Origin: Proteus vulgaris
GTDB lineage: Bacteria > Pseudomonadota > Gammaproteobacteria > Enterobacterales > Enterobacteriaceae
Length of the DNA stretch: 64,000 nucleotides
Reading direction: 5' to 3'
Assembly: GCF_033708015.1 (NCBI RefSeq)
Contig: NZ_CP137920.1
Span: 3,038,001-3,102,000, forward strand
Shown here piece after piece: positions 37,558 through 46,990 of the stretch. The notes under the pieces are model-generated. The model did not search any database. It saw only the letters and a program-made list of their open reading frames with translations, and was not told the origin of the DNA. Position numbers and translations under genes: made by a program. Position 1 is the first letter of the stretch. Every line of letters begins with the position of its first letter.

Positions 37558-39723
37558 GTGAAAAATAAAAAATTATTATTTTTGAGCGCTGCGATTTTAT
37601 CAGCTATTTATGGTTCAGCGTGGGCAACAGAATGTGATCCCACTTTAAATATTTGTGAAACCGTGAATGTTAAAGACGGTAATACCGCGCAAATAAATAA
37701 AGATATTACAGTTTCCCAAGGTGATGGCGTTGTATTTAATGGCTCGTCAACAGAATATAAAGCTCAAGCCATTACAAAAAATATTACGGTTACAGGGGAT
37801 GGTGCAAGTGCCATCAAGATAAATCAAGGGGCTTCTTTTAGCAGTAATATCAACTTAAATGGTGCTAACGTGACCAGTGAGAATGGCGCAGCCATATTGG
37901 TTGAAGGTGAATTTCCTAAACGCGGTACCGGTGTTTATGTCAGAGACGGAGCCATTATTCGTGGAAAAACGGCGGCTATTGATTTTAGAACATTGAAAAC
38001 AGGTTTTAGAAGTGATGTCAATGGTGAGATCCATGGTGATATTCTAGGAAATGGTCATGCGGATACTAAAATAAATTTTGCTTATCAAGGTGGTGCTCAA
38101 AATGCCCTATTTGATGGGTATAAAATTACAGGAGTTCCGTTAATTGAAAACCATGGCAATTTAACTATCCAAGGAAAAGACAGAACAATTCACTGGGAAG
38201 GGAATTTCATGAATAAGGAAAATAGCCAGCTAATTTTCCGCCTTGATGATAATACCAATACTGATGAAACTATTCTTCATGTTGACGGGGATGTTACCTT
38301 TAAAAAAGGCAGTCAAGCCAAATTAGATTTTAAAGGCACTAGTGTCGATAACATCATAAATAAAGATATTATTTTAATTTCTTCCAATTCAGCGATTAAA
38401 GATGAAGCGGGAATTACAGTTACGGACGCTAATGCTATTGCCCCCGATGTTTCACCTTTATTAGAAAAAACAGATTCATGGTTAGAAACCACACCACCTA
38501 ATATTAGCGGTGGTGTTAGTGGCAATCAACTAGTTGCACGTTATGGTATTAGCTATGAAGGTGGCAATAATTTTATTAGTGCAGCTGAACGTGGTGGGGT
38601 CAATGAAAACGGATTAGCGGCAGCTAATTTTGTTATTCCAACTGTTTTAAATGAATTTAATAATACGCGTAGCCAAGTTTCAGACGAAGCACTGAGTCTA
38701 TTAGTCGCAGCTGGAAATGACGATAATAATATTGCTGAATTATCAAACGATTTAGCCCCTATCGCTGATGGTAGTGATATTCAAGCAGGCTTAATTATGG
38801 TTGAAGATATGCGCAATAATATCGCTCATCGCTATTTACGTTATGACAACCAATTACCGATTGAAGAAAGAGAAGCTGGCTGGAATAGTTGGGCAAACAT
38901 GCTATACGGTTATGGCACACAAAGTCATCAAGATGGCATTAACGGTTACAACACCTACCGCACAGGTATTCAAATCGGTACTGATTACGAAATTAACCAA
39001 GATGCGCTTATTGGTGTTTCTTTTGCTTATAACTACGCCAAAGCTGACGCGAAACAACGTAATGCAAGTAAAGAAATTAACCATTTTGAATTTATGCCTT
39101 ATACCGGTTGGTATAGTGACACATTATTCTTAAACGGTAATTTAAATATTGGTTATTACACAGTTGATAGTGAGCGAGATATCGGTGGCAATACCGGATG
39201 GCAAGGAAATACCAAAGCAAAAGGTGATTATTCTGGTGTGCAATTAGGTTATCAAATTAATGCTGGAACCTATTTTGATTTTGATTTCATCCATATAAAA
39301 CCGATGCTGACTTACCAGTATCAATGGCTCAATATTGATTCATGGGAAGAAACAGGCGCTGCATTATCTATGCGAACTAATGGCCAACGCTACGCTGTTA
39401 ATCAATTAGGTGGTTCAGTTGCTTTATGGAATAGCTATCAAACCGCTTATGGCAAATTAACACCATCCCTTAATCTGCGTTACATCAAAGATATTGCAGG
39501 TAACAATAATATTAATCAACGTCATAGCCTCACCTATTTTAATACAGGGGGAAGTACCTTTGATGTTAAAGGAAATCGTGTTGGTGGTGACATTATTAGT
39601 GCTGAATTAGGGACAAATCTCGATATTACCCAGTCGTTGAATTTAGGTACAACAATGGGATATCAGCGTTATGACAAGTTCAATGAAGGACGCATTGGTT
39701 TCACTGTTAGCCAGCGTTTCTAA
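37558..39723 (+). CDS. Classical (type Va) autotransporter in the chondroitinase operon
   Basis: A 721-residue protein starting at GTG, with GGAG seven bases upstream. A signal peptide (ending GSAWA) is followed by CDPTLNICE, a Thr/Asn/Gly-rich beta-helical passenger (about 30-420) and a C-terminal autotransporter barrel (about 435-721) with ANMLYGYGTQSH, YRTGIQIGTDYEINQD, NHFEFMPYTGWYS and the terminal FTVSQRF. The passenger has no protease or esterase motif that I recognise. Wedged between porin and chondroitinase I, with an 11-bp gap to the latter, it may bind the polymer at the cell surface; this is inferred from position alone. Confidence 0.85.
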   Translation: MKNKKLLFLSAAILSAIYGSAWATECDPTLNICETVNVKDGNTAQINKDITVSQGDGVVFNGSSTEYKAQAITKNITVTGDGASAIKINQGASFSSNINLNGANVTSENGAAILVEGEFPKRGTGVYVRDGAIIRGKTAAIDFRTLKTGFRSDVNGEIHGDILGNGHADTKINFAYQGGAQNALFDGYKITGVPLIENHGNLTIQGKDRTIHWEGNFMNKENSQLIFRLDDNTNTDETILHVDGDVTFKKGSQAKLDFKGTSVDNIINKDIILISSNSAIKDEAGITVTDANAIAPDVSPLLEKTDSWLETTPPNISGGVSGNQLVARYGISYEGGNNFISAAERGGVNENGLAAANFVIPTVLNEFNNTRSQVSDEALSLLVAAGNDDNNIAELSNDLAPIADGSDIQAGLIMVEDMRNNIAHRYLRYDNQLPIEEREAGWNSWANMLYGYGTQSHQDGINGYNTYRTGIQIGTDYEINQDALIGVSFAYNYAKADAKQRNASKEINHFEFMPYTGWYSDTLFLNGNLNIGYYTVDSERDIGGNTGWQGNTKAKGDYSGVQLGYQINAGTYFDFDFIHIKPMLTYQYQWLNIDSWEETGAALSMRTNGQRYAVNQLGGSVALWNSYQTAYGKLTPSLNLRYIKDIAGNNNINQRHSLTYFNTGGSTFDVKGNRVGGDIISAELGTNLDITQSLNLGTTMGYQRYDKFNEGRIGFTVSQRF

Positions 39724-39734
39724 GGAGAAAAATA

Positions 39735-42700
39735 ATGCCGATATTTCGCTTTACTGCACTTGCTATCACATTGGGGCTACTATCCGCCCCTTATAATGCG
39801 ATTGCAGCCACCAACAATCCTGCATTTGATCCTAAAAATCTGATGCAGTCAGAAATCTACCATTTTGCGCAAAGTAACCCATTAGCAGACTTTTCATCAG
39901 ATAAAGACTCCACACTGACGTTATCTGATAAACGTAGCATTATGGGAAGCCAATCCTTGTTATGGAAATGGAAAGGTGGAAGTCACTTTACGTTACATAA
40001 AAAGCTTATTGTACCGACAGATAAAGAAGCCTCTAAAGCATGGGGACGTGCATCTACCCCCGTTTTATCATTTTGGCTTTATAACGAAAAACCCATTGAT
40101 GGTTATCTCACTATCGACTTTGGGGAGAGGCTCAATTCAACCAGTGAAGCGCAAGCAGGTTTTAAAGTAAAATTGAATTTTACTGGCTGGCGTGCTGTTG
40201 GGATCTCTTTAAATAACGATCTTGAAAATAGAGAAATGACCTTAAATGCAATGAATACCTCTTCCGATGGTACTCAAGACAGTATTGGTCGATCTTTAGG
40301 CGCTAATGTTGACAGTATTCGATTTCAAGCCCCATCTAATGTGAGCAAAGGTGAAATCTATATCGATCGTATTATGTTTTCTATCGATGATGCTCGCTAT
40401 CAATGGTCTGATTATCAAGTGAAAACACGTTTATCAGAGCCTGAAATCCAATTTCATAACGTGCAACCTCCGTTGCCAGTGACGCCCGAAAATTTAGCAG
40501 CGGTTGATCTTATTCGCCAGCGCCTAATTAATGAATTTGTAGGTGGTGAAAAAGAGACAAATCTCGCACTAGAAGAAAATATTAATAAATTAAAAAGTGA
40601 TTTTGAAGCACTCAATATTCGTGTTTTAGCGGATGGCGGAATACAAGGGCGACATCTGATCACAGATAAACAAACTATTATTTATCAACCAGAAAACCTT
40701 AATTCTCAAGATAAACCACTTTTTGAAAATTATGTCATTCTTGGTAACTACACAACATTAATGTTTAATATCAGCCGTGCTTATGTTCTTGAAAAAGATC
40801 CGACACAAAAAGCCCAGTTAAAACAGATGTACTTATTAATGACAAAGCATTTATTAGATCAAGGCTTTGTTAAAGGGAGTGCATTAGTCACAACCCATCA
40901 CTGGGGATACAGTTCTCGTTGGTGGTATATTTCCACACTATTAATGTCTGATGCTTTAAAAGAAGCAAACCTACAAACTCAAGTTTATGATTCATTATTA
41001 TGGTATTCACGAGAGTTTAAAAGTAGTTTTGATATGAAGGTAGGCGCAAACAGCTCGGATTTAGACTATTTCAACACCTTATCTCGTCAACACTTGGCTT
41101 TATTACTACTAGAACCTGATGATCAAAAGCGCATCAACTTAGTTAATACTTTCAGTCATTACATTACTGGTGCATTAACTCAAGTTCCTCCAGGCGGTAA
41201 AGATGGTTTACGTCCTGATGGTACAGCGTGGCGACATGAAGGTAACTACCCAGGTTACTCTTTCCCTGCCTTTAAAAATGCCTCTCAGCTTATTTATTTA
41301 CTGCGTGACACTCCCTTTGCTGTGGGTGAAAGCGGTTGGAATAACTTGAAAAAAGCGATGGTATCGGCGTGGATTTACAGTAATCCAGAAGTCGGATTAC
41401 CGCTTGCGGGGCGACATCCTTTTAACTCACCATCGTTAAAATCCGTCGCTCAAGGCTACTACTGGCTTGCAATGTCTGCAAAACCATCTCCAGATAAAAA
41501 GCTCGCGTCTATTTATCTTGCGATTAGTGATAAAACGCAAAATGAATCGACTACTATTTTTGGCGAAACTATTGCGCCAGCGGCTTTACCTCAAGGCTTC
41601 TATGCTTTTAATGGCGGTGCTTTTGGTATTCATCGCTGGCAAGATAAAATGGTGACATTGAAAGCTTATAACACCAATGTTTGGTCATCTGAAATTTATA
41701 ACAAAGATAATCGCTATGGCCGTTATCAAAGTCATGGTGTAGTCCAGATAGTCAGTAATGGTTCGCAACTTTCACAAGGCTATCAACAAGAAGGCTGGGA
41801 TTGGAATAGAATGCCAGGAGCAACGACTATTCATCTTCCTCTTAAAGAGTTAGATAGCCCTAAACCTCATACGTTAATGCAACGTGGAGAGCGAGGGTTT
41901 AGTGGGACATCTGCCCTTGATGGTAAATATGGCATGATGGCATTTGATCTTATTTATCCGACCAATCTTGAACGTTTTGATCCTAATTTCACCGCGAAAA
42001 AGACCGTATTAGCGGCGGATAATCATTTAATTTTTGTCGGTAGCAATATTAATAGTAGTGATAAAAATAAAAATGTTGAAACTACCCTATTCCAATATGC
42101 TATTACACCTGAATTAAACGCCATTTGGATTAATGGGCAAAAAGTTGAAACCTTTCCTTATCAAGCAACACTGACACAAGGTGATTGGTTAATTGATAGC
42201 AATGGTAATGGTTACCTCATTACTCAAGCTGAAAAAGTGAATGTCAGTCGTCAACACCAGACTTCAGCTGAAAATAAAAATCGCCAACCAACAGAAGGAA
42301 ACTTCAGTTCGGCGTGGATTGATCACAGCGTTCAACCTAAAGACTCCAGTTATGAGTATATGGTCTTTTTAGATGCAACGCCTGAAAAAATGGGGGAAAT
42401 AGCGCAGAAGTTTCAAGAAAACAATGGGTTATATCAGGTTCTTCGTAAAGATAAAGATGTGCATATTATTTACGATAAACTCAGCAATATAACGGGATAT
42501 GCCTTTTATCAATCCGCTTCAATTGAAGATAAATGGATCAAAAAGGTCGATAAGCCCGCGATTGTGATGGCTCATCATCAAGGAAATTCGCTGACTATTA
42601 GTGCCGTGACACCTGATTTAAATATGACACGACAAAAAGCAGCAACTGCCGTGACTATCAATGTTATCGTCAATGGGAAATGGCAACCAACTGAACCTAC

Positions 42701-42809
42701 TGATAAAAATAACAAAGTAAAATATCACGTTTCAGGTGATAACACTGAACTCACTTTCACCAGTTACTTTGGTATTCCACAAGAAATCAAACTTTCGCCT
42801 CTCTCTTGA
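39735..42809 (+). CDS. Chondroitin sulfate ABC endolyase (chondroitinase ABC I)
   Basis: A broad-specificity endolyase (PL8) that cleaves chondroitin and dermatan sulfates by beta-elimination, giving 4,5-unsaturated oligosaccharides. The 1024 residues correspond to the P. vulgaris enzyme (1021) almost throughout, with scattered substitutions and three extra residues near the C-terminus (PTEPTDKNNK region). A 24-residue signal peptide ends at YNAIA. All four catalytic residues known from the P. vulgaris structure are present at the same numbers: His501 and Tyr508 (RHEGNYPGY), Arg560 (AGRHPF) and Glu653 (SSEIYNKD). AAGGAG precedes the ATG. An attenuator-like hairpin separates it from the exolyase gene. 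Confidence 0.97.
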   Translation: MPIFRFTALAITLGLLSAPYNAIAATNNPAFDPKNLMQSEIYHFAQSNPLADFSSDKDSTLTLSDKRSIMGSQSLLWKWKGGSHFTLHKKLIVPTDKEASKAWGRASTPVLSFWLYNEKPIDGYLTIDFGERLNSTSEAQAGFKVKLNFTGWRAVGISLNNDLENREMTLNAMNTSSDGTQDSIGRSLGANVDSIRFQAPSNVSKGEIYIDRIMFSIDDARYQWSDYQVKTRLSEPEIQFHNVQPPLPVTPENLAAVDLIRQRLINEFVGGEKETNLALEENINKLKSDFEALNIRVLADGGIQGRHLITDKQTIIYQPENLNSQDKPLFENYVILGNYTTLMFNISRAYVLEKDPTQKAQLKQMYLLMTKHLLDQGFVKGSALVTTHHWGYSSRWWYISTLLMSDALKEANLQTQVYDSLLWYSREFKSSFDMKVGANSSDLDYFNTLSRQHLALLLLEPDDQKRINLVNTFSHYITGALTQVPPGGKDGLRPDGTAWRHEGNYPGYSFPAFKNASQLIYLLRDTPFAVGESGWNNLKKAMVSAWIYSNPEVGLPLAGRHPFNSPSLKSVAQGYYWLAMSAKPSPDKKLASIYLAISDKTQNESTTIFGETIAPAALPQGFYAFNGGAFGIHRWQDKMVTLKAYNTNVWSSEIYNKDNRYGRYQSHGVVQIVSNGSQLSQGYQQEGWDWNRMPGATTIHLPLKELDSPKPHTLMQRGERGFSGTSALDGKYGMMAFDLIYPTNLERFDPNFTAKKTVLAADNHLIFVGSNINSSDKNKNVETTLFQYAITPELNAIWINGQKVETFPYQATLTQGDWLIDSNGNGYLITQAEKVNVSRQHQTSAENKNRQPTEGNFSSAWIDHSVQPKDSSYEYMVFLDATPEKMGEIAQKFQENNGLYQVLRKDKDVHIIYDKLSNITGYAFYQSASIEDKWIKKVDKPAIVMAHHQGNSLTISAVTPDLNMTRQKAATAVTINVIVNGKWQPTEPTDKNNKVKYHVSGDNTELTFTSYFGIPQEIKLSPLS

Positions 42810-42816
42810 TATCACT

Positions 42817-42846
42817 AAAAGGAACGCATTTGTGTTCCTTTTTTAT
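42817..42846 (+). terminator. Intrinsic terminator/attenuator between the two chondroitinase genes
   Basis: AAAAGGAAC and GTTCCTTTT form a 9-bp stem with an 8-base loop, running into TTTTTTATTT. It lies just after the chondroitinase I stop and 18 bp before the chondroitinase II start, so only part of the transcripts should read into the second gene. Confidence 0.7.
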
Positions 42847-42863
42847 TTGCAGGAAATCTGATT

Positions 42864-45800
42864 ATGCTAATTAAAAAACCTTTAGCACATGTAATGGCAT
42901 TAAGCTTATGTTTATCATTACCCGCACAGGCATCTCCCTCTCTTTCTCATGAAACTTTCGGTGATATTTATCTCTTTGAAAGTGAAATACCCAATACCCT
43001 CACCGCCTCAGAGAAGGATCAATTATCACTAAGTAAACAGCACGCTAAAGATGGTGAACAATCGCTTAAGTGGCAATATCAACCACAATCAACATTGACG
43101 TTGAATAATATAGTGAATTACCAAGACGATAAAAATACAGCTACACCACTCACTTTTATGATGTGGATTTATAATGAAAAACCTCAAGCTTTCCCATTAA
43201 CATTGCAATTTAAGCAAAATAATACCGTTGCATTAAGTTTTGATACTCAGCTTAATTTTACGGGATGGCGAGGTATTGCAGTTCCCTTTCGTGATATGCA
43301 AGGTGCTGCAAAAGGTTCGTTTGATCAATTAGTAATAACAGCCCCAGATCAGGCTGGAACTCTCTTTTTTGATCAAATTATTATGAGCGTACCGTTAGAC
43401 AATCGTTGGGCTGTTCCTGACTATCAAGCACCATACGTAAATAATGCAGTAAACACGATGGTCAGTAAAAACTGGAGTGCTTTATTGATGTACGATCAGA
43501 TGTTTAAAGATCATTATCCTACTCTAAATTTCGATACTGAGTTTCGCGATGATCAAGCTGAAATGGCATCAATTTATCAGCGTTTTGAATATTATCAGGG
43601 AATTAACAGCGATAAAAAAATTACATCAGACATGCTAGATAAAAATTTAGCCCTTTGGGCAAAACTAGCATTAACACAACACGCTGATGGCTCAATAACA
43701 GGAAAAGCACTCGATCACCCTAACCGACAAAACTTTATGAAAGTTGAAGGTGTATTTAGTGAAGAGACGAAAGAAACATTGCTTGATACCAATATGCTAA
43801 GAGATGTTGGTAAAACGCTTCTCCAAACGGCTATTTATTTGCGTAGTAATTCCTTGTCGGTAGCCGATAGAAAAAGATTAGAAGATCTTTATTTATTAGG
43901 GACTCGTTACGTTCTTGAACAAGGTTTTACACGAGGTAGTGGTTATCAAATTATTACTCATGTTGGATATCAAACCAGAGAACTTTTTGATGCATGGTTT
44001 ATTGGTCGTCATATTCTGGCAAAAAATAACCTTTTAGCTCCCACTCAACAGGCAATGATGTGGTACAACGCCACAGGGCGAATTTTTGAAAAAGATAATG
44101 AAATCGTTGATGCAAATGTCGATATTCTCAATACTCAATTGCAATGGATGATAAAAAGCTTACTGATGTTACCAGATTATCAACAGCGCCAACTCGCCTT
44201 AGCACAACTGCAAAACTGGTTAAATAAAACCATACTAAGTTCAAAAGGAGTTGCTGGTGGCTTCAAACCTGATGGTTCTATTTTTCATCATTCACAACAT
44301 TACCCAGCTTACGCTAAAGACGCATTTGGTGGTTTAGCGCCGAGTGTTTATGCATTGAGCGATTCACCTTTTCGCTTATCAACTTCAGCACATGAGCGTT
44401 TAAAAGATGTTTTATTAAAAATGCGTATCTACACTAAAGAGACGCAAATTCCGGTGGTATTAAGTGGTCGTCATCCCACTGGATTACATAAAATAGGTAT
44501 TGCTCCATTTAAATGGATGGCATTAGCAGGAACCCCTGATGGTAAACAGAAATTAGATCCCACATTATCCGCCGCTTATGCAAAATTAGACAACAAAGCA
44601 TATTTTGAAGGTATTAAAGCTGAAAGTGAACCTGTTGGTGCATGGTCCATGAATTATGCATCAATGGCAATGCAACGCAGGGCATCAACTCAATCACCGC
44701 AGCAAAGCTGGCTTGCGATTGCTCGTGGTTTTAGTCGTTATCTGGTTGGTAATGAAAGTTATGAAAATAACAATCGCTATGGGCGCTATTTACAGTATGG
44801 TCAATTGGAAATTATTCCTACTGATTTAGCCCAATCAGGATTTAGTCATGCTGGATGGGATTGGAATCGATACCCAGGAACAACCACAATTCATCTTCCC
44901 TATAACGAACTTGAGGCAAAACTTAATCAATTACCCGCTGCGGGTATTGAAGAAATGTTACTTTCAACAGAAAGCTATTCTGGTGCTAATACACTTAATA
45001 ATAACAGTATGTTTGCCATGAAATTACATGGTCACAGTAAATATCAACAGCAAAGCTTAAGGGCTAATAAATCCTATTTCTTATTTGATAATAGAGTCAT
45101 TGCGTTAGGATCGGGTATTGAAAATAATGATAAACAACATACAACAGAAACAACACTATTCCAGTTTGCCGTTCCTAAATTACAATCGGTGATCATTAAT
45201 GATAAAAAGGTAAACCAATTAGGTACTCAATTAACTTTAAATAATGCAGATACCTTAATTGATCCTGCGGGCAATTTATATAAGTTGAGTAAAGGGCAAA
45301 CGGTAGAATTTAGTTATCAAAAACAGCATTCTCTTGATGATAGAAATTCAAAACCAACAGAACAACTATTTGCAACAGCCGTGATCTCTCATGGCAATGC
45401 GCCGAGTAATGCAACTTATGAGTATGCGATAGCGATTGAATCACAAGATAATAAAGTACCTGAATACACTGTATTACAACATAATAAGCAGCTTCATGCT
45501 GTAAAAGATAAAATAACCCAAGAAGAGGGATACGCATTCTTTGAAGCAACCGAAATTAATTCCCCTCAAGCTTTATTATTATCGAGCAACTCACCAACGA
45601 TGGTAATGGCTAAAATACAAAAACAACAATTAACGCTGAGTATTGTTAATCCTGATTTAAATTTATATCAAGGTATTGAAGCGGATCAAGTTGATAATAA
45701 GGGGAATCAGGTTGAGGTAAGTATTTATTCTCGCCAATGGCTGACAGCCGATCCTAAACCAACAAGTAGTACAATTACCATAAAAGGAATGTGGAAATTA

Positions 45801-45905
45801 GCAACACCTCAATCCGGTATTAATATTCAACATCAAAATAATAATACGCTAATTACGACAACAACCACACAAGCAAAACCAATAGTTATTGATTTGGTTA
45901 AGTAG
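42864..45905 (+). CDS. Chondroitin sulfate ABC exolyase (chondroitinase ABC II)
   Basis: An exolyase that releases disaccharides from the oligosaccharides made by chondroitinase I. The 1013 residues match the P. vulgaris exolyase closely. A 23-residue signal peptide ends LPAQA. Aligned to the neighbouring endolyase, the catalytic set is His476 and Tyr483 (HHSQHYPAY), Arg536 (SGRHPTG) and Glu631 (NESYENNNRYGRY). Shared blocks such as GWDWNRYPGTTTIHLP show the two genes arose by an old duplication. It is last in the operon, before a hairpin and the hok/sok units. Confidence 0.96.
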   Translation: MLIKKPLAHVMALSLCLSLPAQASPSLSHETFGDIYLFESEIPNTLTASEKDQLSLSKQHAKDGEQSLKWQYQPQSTLTLNNIVNYQDDKNTATPLTFMMWIYNEKPQAFPLTLQFKQNNTVALSFDTQLNFTGWRGIAVPFRDMQGAAKGSFDQLVITAPDQAGTLFFDQIIMSVPLDNRWAVPDYQAPYVNNAVNTMVSKNWSALLMYDQMFKDHYPTLNFDTEFRDDQAEMASIYQRFEYYQGINSDKKITSDMLDKNLALWAKLALTQHADGSITGKALDHPNRQNFMKVEGVFSEETKETLLDTNMLRDVGKTLLQTAIYLRSNSLSVADRKRLEDLYLLGTRYVLEQGFTRGSGYQIITHVGYQTRELFDAWFIGRHILAKNNLLAPTQQAMMWYNATGRIFEKDNEIVDANVDILNTQLQWMIKSLLMLPDYQQRQLALAQLQNWLNKTILSSKGVAGGFKPDGSIFHHSQHYPAYAKDAFGGLAPSVYALSDSPFRLSTSAHERLKDVLLKMRIYTKETQIPVVLSGRHPTGLHKIGIAPFKWMALAGTPDGKQKLDPTLSAAYAKLDNKAYFEGIKAESEPVGAWSMNYASMAMQRRASTQSPQQSWLAIARGFSRYLVGNESYENNNRYGRYLQYGQLEIIPTDLAQSGFSHAGWDWNRYPGTTTIHLPYNELEAKLNQLPAAGIEEMLLSTESYSGANTLNNNSMFAMKLHGHSKYQQQSLRANKSYFLFDNRVIALGSGIENNDKQHTTETTLFQFAVPKLQSVIINDKKVNQLGTQLTLNNADTLIDPAGNLYKLSKGQTVEFSYQKQHSLDDRNSKPTEQLFATAVISHGNAPSNATYEYAIAIESQDNKVPEYTVLQHNKQLHAVKDKITQEEGYAFFEATEINSPQALLLSSNSPTMVMAKIQKQQLTLSIVNPDLNLYQGIEADQVDNKGNQVEVSIYSRQWLTADPKPTSSTITIKGMWKLATPQSGINIQHQNNNTLITTTTTQAKPIVIDLVK

Positions 45906-45919
45906 AGTTTCTAACATTT

Positions 45920-45958
45920 AAATCATAATATCCCTCATAGAACGGGAGATTATGATTT
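45920..45958 (+). terminator. Hairpin terminator after chondroitinase ABC II
   Basis: AAATCATAAT pairs with ATTATGATTT, and an inner TCCC with GGGA extends the stem. It lies 14 bp after the stop codon; the T tract is poor, so termination may be partial. Confidence 0.6.
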
Positions 45959-46116
45959 ATAACTCAGCTTAACGAATCAATTATTTACTTTAAATAATAA
46001 AGAGTCATACCTTTATTATTATTGCTAATAAATGTATTGTCTCATTTAAATAGTTTGCTATGCTCTACGCGGGTGCTTGGATCAATCTGGTTCAAGCATT
46101 TTGCAAGTACCAGAAA

Positions 46117-46171
46117 GAGAAAAGCCCCGGAAAATATATTGTATATTCACCGAGGCGGACTCAAACCCAAC
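46117..46171 (-). ncRNA. sok: Sok-like antisense RNA of unit 1
   Basis: On the minus strand TTGACA (plus 46201-46206), a 17-bp spacer and CAGAAT (plus 46178-46183) make a strong promoter. About 55 nt downstream is a hairpin: GCCTCGG pairs with CCGGGGC using a T-G wobble, extended by GAATATA/TATATTT, then TTTTCTCTTTCT. The wobble pairs only on the minus strand, fixing the direction. Plasmid R1 Sok ends with the same GCCUCG...CGGGGC...UCUUUCU pattern and is 64 nt long. It would block translation of the leader and toxin. Confidence 0.75.
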
Positions 46172-46210
46172 AACTTGATTCTGCCTCCTTATAAAGGAGC
46201 TGTCAAGAAG

Positions 46211-46363
46211 ATGAACAAATATTCTCTGATTAGAGTGATTGTTATAAGTGTAAATATCACGCTATTACTGATAACTTTATTCTATAATAATCCAATCGAG
46301 AATTTCACTATTCAGAGTGAATATATAAATGTTCAGGTTAAGTTTATCAACAATAAACACTAA
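46211..46363 (+). CDS. hok: Hok-like type I toxin peptide, copy 1
   Basis: A 50-residue peptide: KYSLIRVIVISVNITLLLI is a membrane segment, followed by a polar C-terminus with IENFTIQSEYINVQVKF. This is the Hok/Gef layout (K-x-x-L-hydrophobic helix, then E-x-x-I...EV), but both usual cysteines are absent. Hok peptides insert in the inner membrane and depolarise it. AAAGGAG lies 11 bases before the ATG inside a hairpin. The frame is open upstream to 46022, but that extension is not conserved between copies. Confidence 0.75.
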   Translation: MNKYSLIRVIVISVNITLLLITLFYNNPIENFTIQSEYINVQVKFINNKH

Positions 46364-46437
46364 CCTTGTGGGGGAGCAATCCCCCGCAGTTTTCTAATTA
46401 AGTGATTGCGGTTTAATCTAAGCGCCCTAATTTACAA

Positions 46438-46475
46438 GAAGAGGTAACCATTATCTGTTACCTCTTCTTTTATTT
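46438..46475 (+). terminator. Terminator of hok unit 1
   Basis: GAAGAGGTAAC and GTTACCTCTTC form an 11-bp stem followed by TTTTATTT. Confidence 0.85.
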
Positions 46476-46629
46476 ATAACTTAACGAATCAATTATTTAC
46501 TTTAAATAATAAAGAGTCATATCTTTATTTATTATTGCTAATAAATGTATTGTCTCATTTAAATAGTTTGCTATGCTCTGCGCGGGTGCTTGGATCAATC
46601 TGGTTCAAGCATTTTGCAAGTACCAGAAA

Positions 46630-46686
46630 GAGAAAAGCCCCGGAAAATATATTGTGTATATTCACCGAGGCGGACTCAAACACGAG
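46630..46686 (-). ncRNA. sok: Sok-like antisense RNA of unit 2
   Basis: Same design as unit 1: TTGACA (plus 46716-46721), 17-bp spacer, CAGAAT (plus 46693-46698), and a terminator hairpin between plus 46637-46643 and 46665-46671, with a five-base loop instead of three. Confidence 0.75.
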
Positions 46687-46725
46687 AACTTGATTCTGCC
46701 TCCTTATAAAGGAGCTGTCAAGAAG

Positions 46726-46878
46726 ATGAACAAATATTCTCTGATTAGAGTGATTGTTATAAGTATAAATATCACGCTATTACTGATAACTTTATTCTAT
46801 AATAATCCAATCGAGAATTTCACTATTCAGAGTGAATATATAAATGTTCAGGTTAAGTTTATTAATAATAAACACTAA
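46726..46878 (+). CDS. hok: Hok-like type I toxin peptide, copy 2
   Basis: A 50-residue peptide identical to copy 1 except for V14I (ISINIT instead of ISVNIT). The DNA also differs at silent positions (for example near the stop codon), so the peptide is being kept. Same hairpin-hidden Shine-Dalgarno. The upstream frame reads MLCAGAWINLVQAF, unrelated to that of copy 1. Confidence 0.75.
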   Translation: MNKYSLIRVIVISINITLLLITLFYNNPIENFTIQSEYINVQVKFINNKH

Positions 46879-46952
46879 CCTTGTGGGGGAGCAATCCCCC
46901 GCAGTTTTCTAATTAAGTGATTACGGTTTAATCTAAGCGCCCTAATTTACAA

Positions 46953-46990
46953 GAAGAGGTAACCATTATCTGTTACCTCTTCTTTTATTT
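46953..46990 (+). terminator. Terminator of hok unit 2
   Basis: Same GAAGAGGTAAC/GTTACCTCTTC stem as unit 1, followed by TTTTATTT. Confidence 0.85.

Larger units (their letters stand above)
45968..46479 (+). repeat. hok/sok-like unit 1 of three tandem repeats
   Basis: One of three direct repeats of about 510 bp, each starting at CTTAACGAATCAATTATTTA and ending with its own terminator. Each carries a promoter (here TTGTCT at 46037, 16 bp, TATGCT at 46059), a structured leader, a small hydrophobic peptide gene and an antisense RNA. The mRNA 5' end GGGTGCTT (46071-46078) can pair with AAGCGCCC (46420-46427) near the 3' end, the fold-back (tac/fbi) pairing known from hok mRNAs. CTCCTT-ATA-AAGGAG (46184-46198) hides the toxin Shine-Dalgarno. 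Confidence 0.85.

Noticed and set aside
46022..46363. Long in-frame ORF (113 codons) ending in the Hok-like peptide of unit 1
   Set aside because: The upstream 63 codons are read in a different frame in unit 2 and overlap the promoter and antisense terminator; only the last 50 codons are conserved as protein. A short Mok-like leader frame remains possible.
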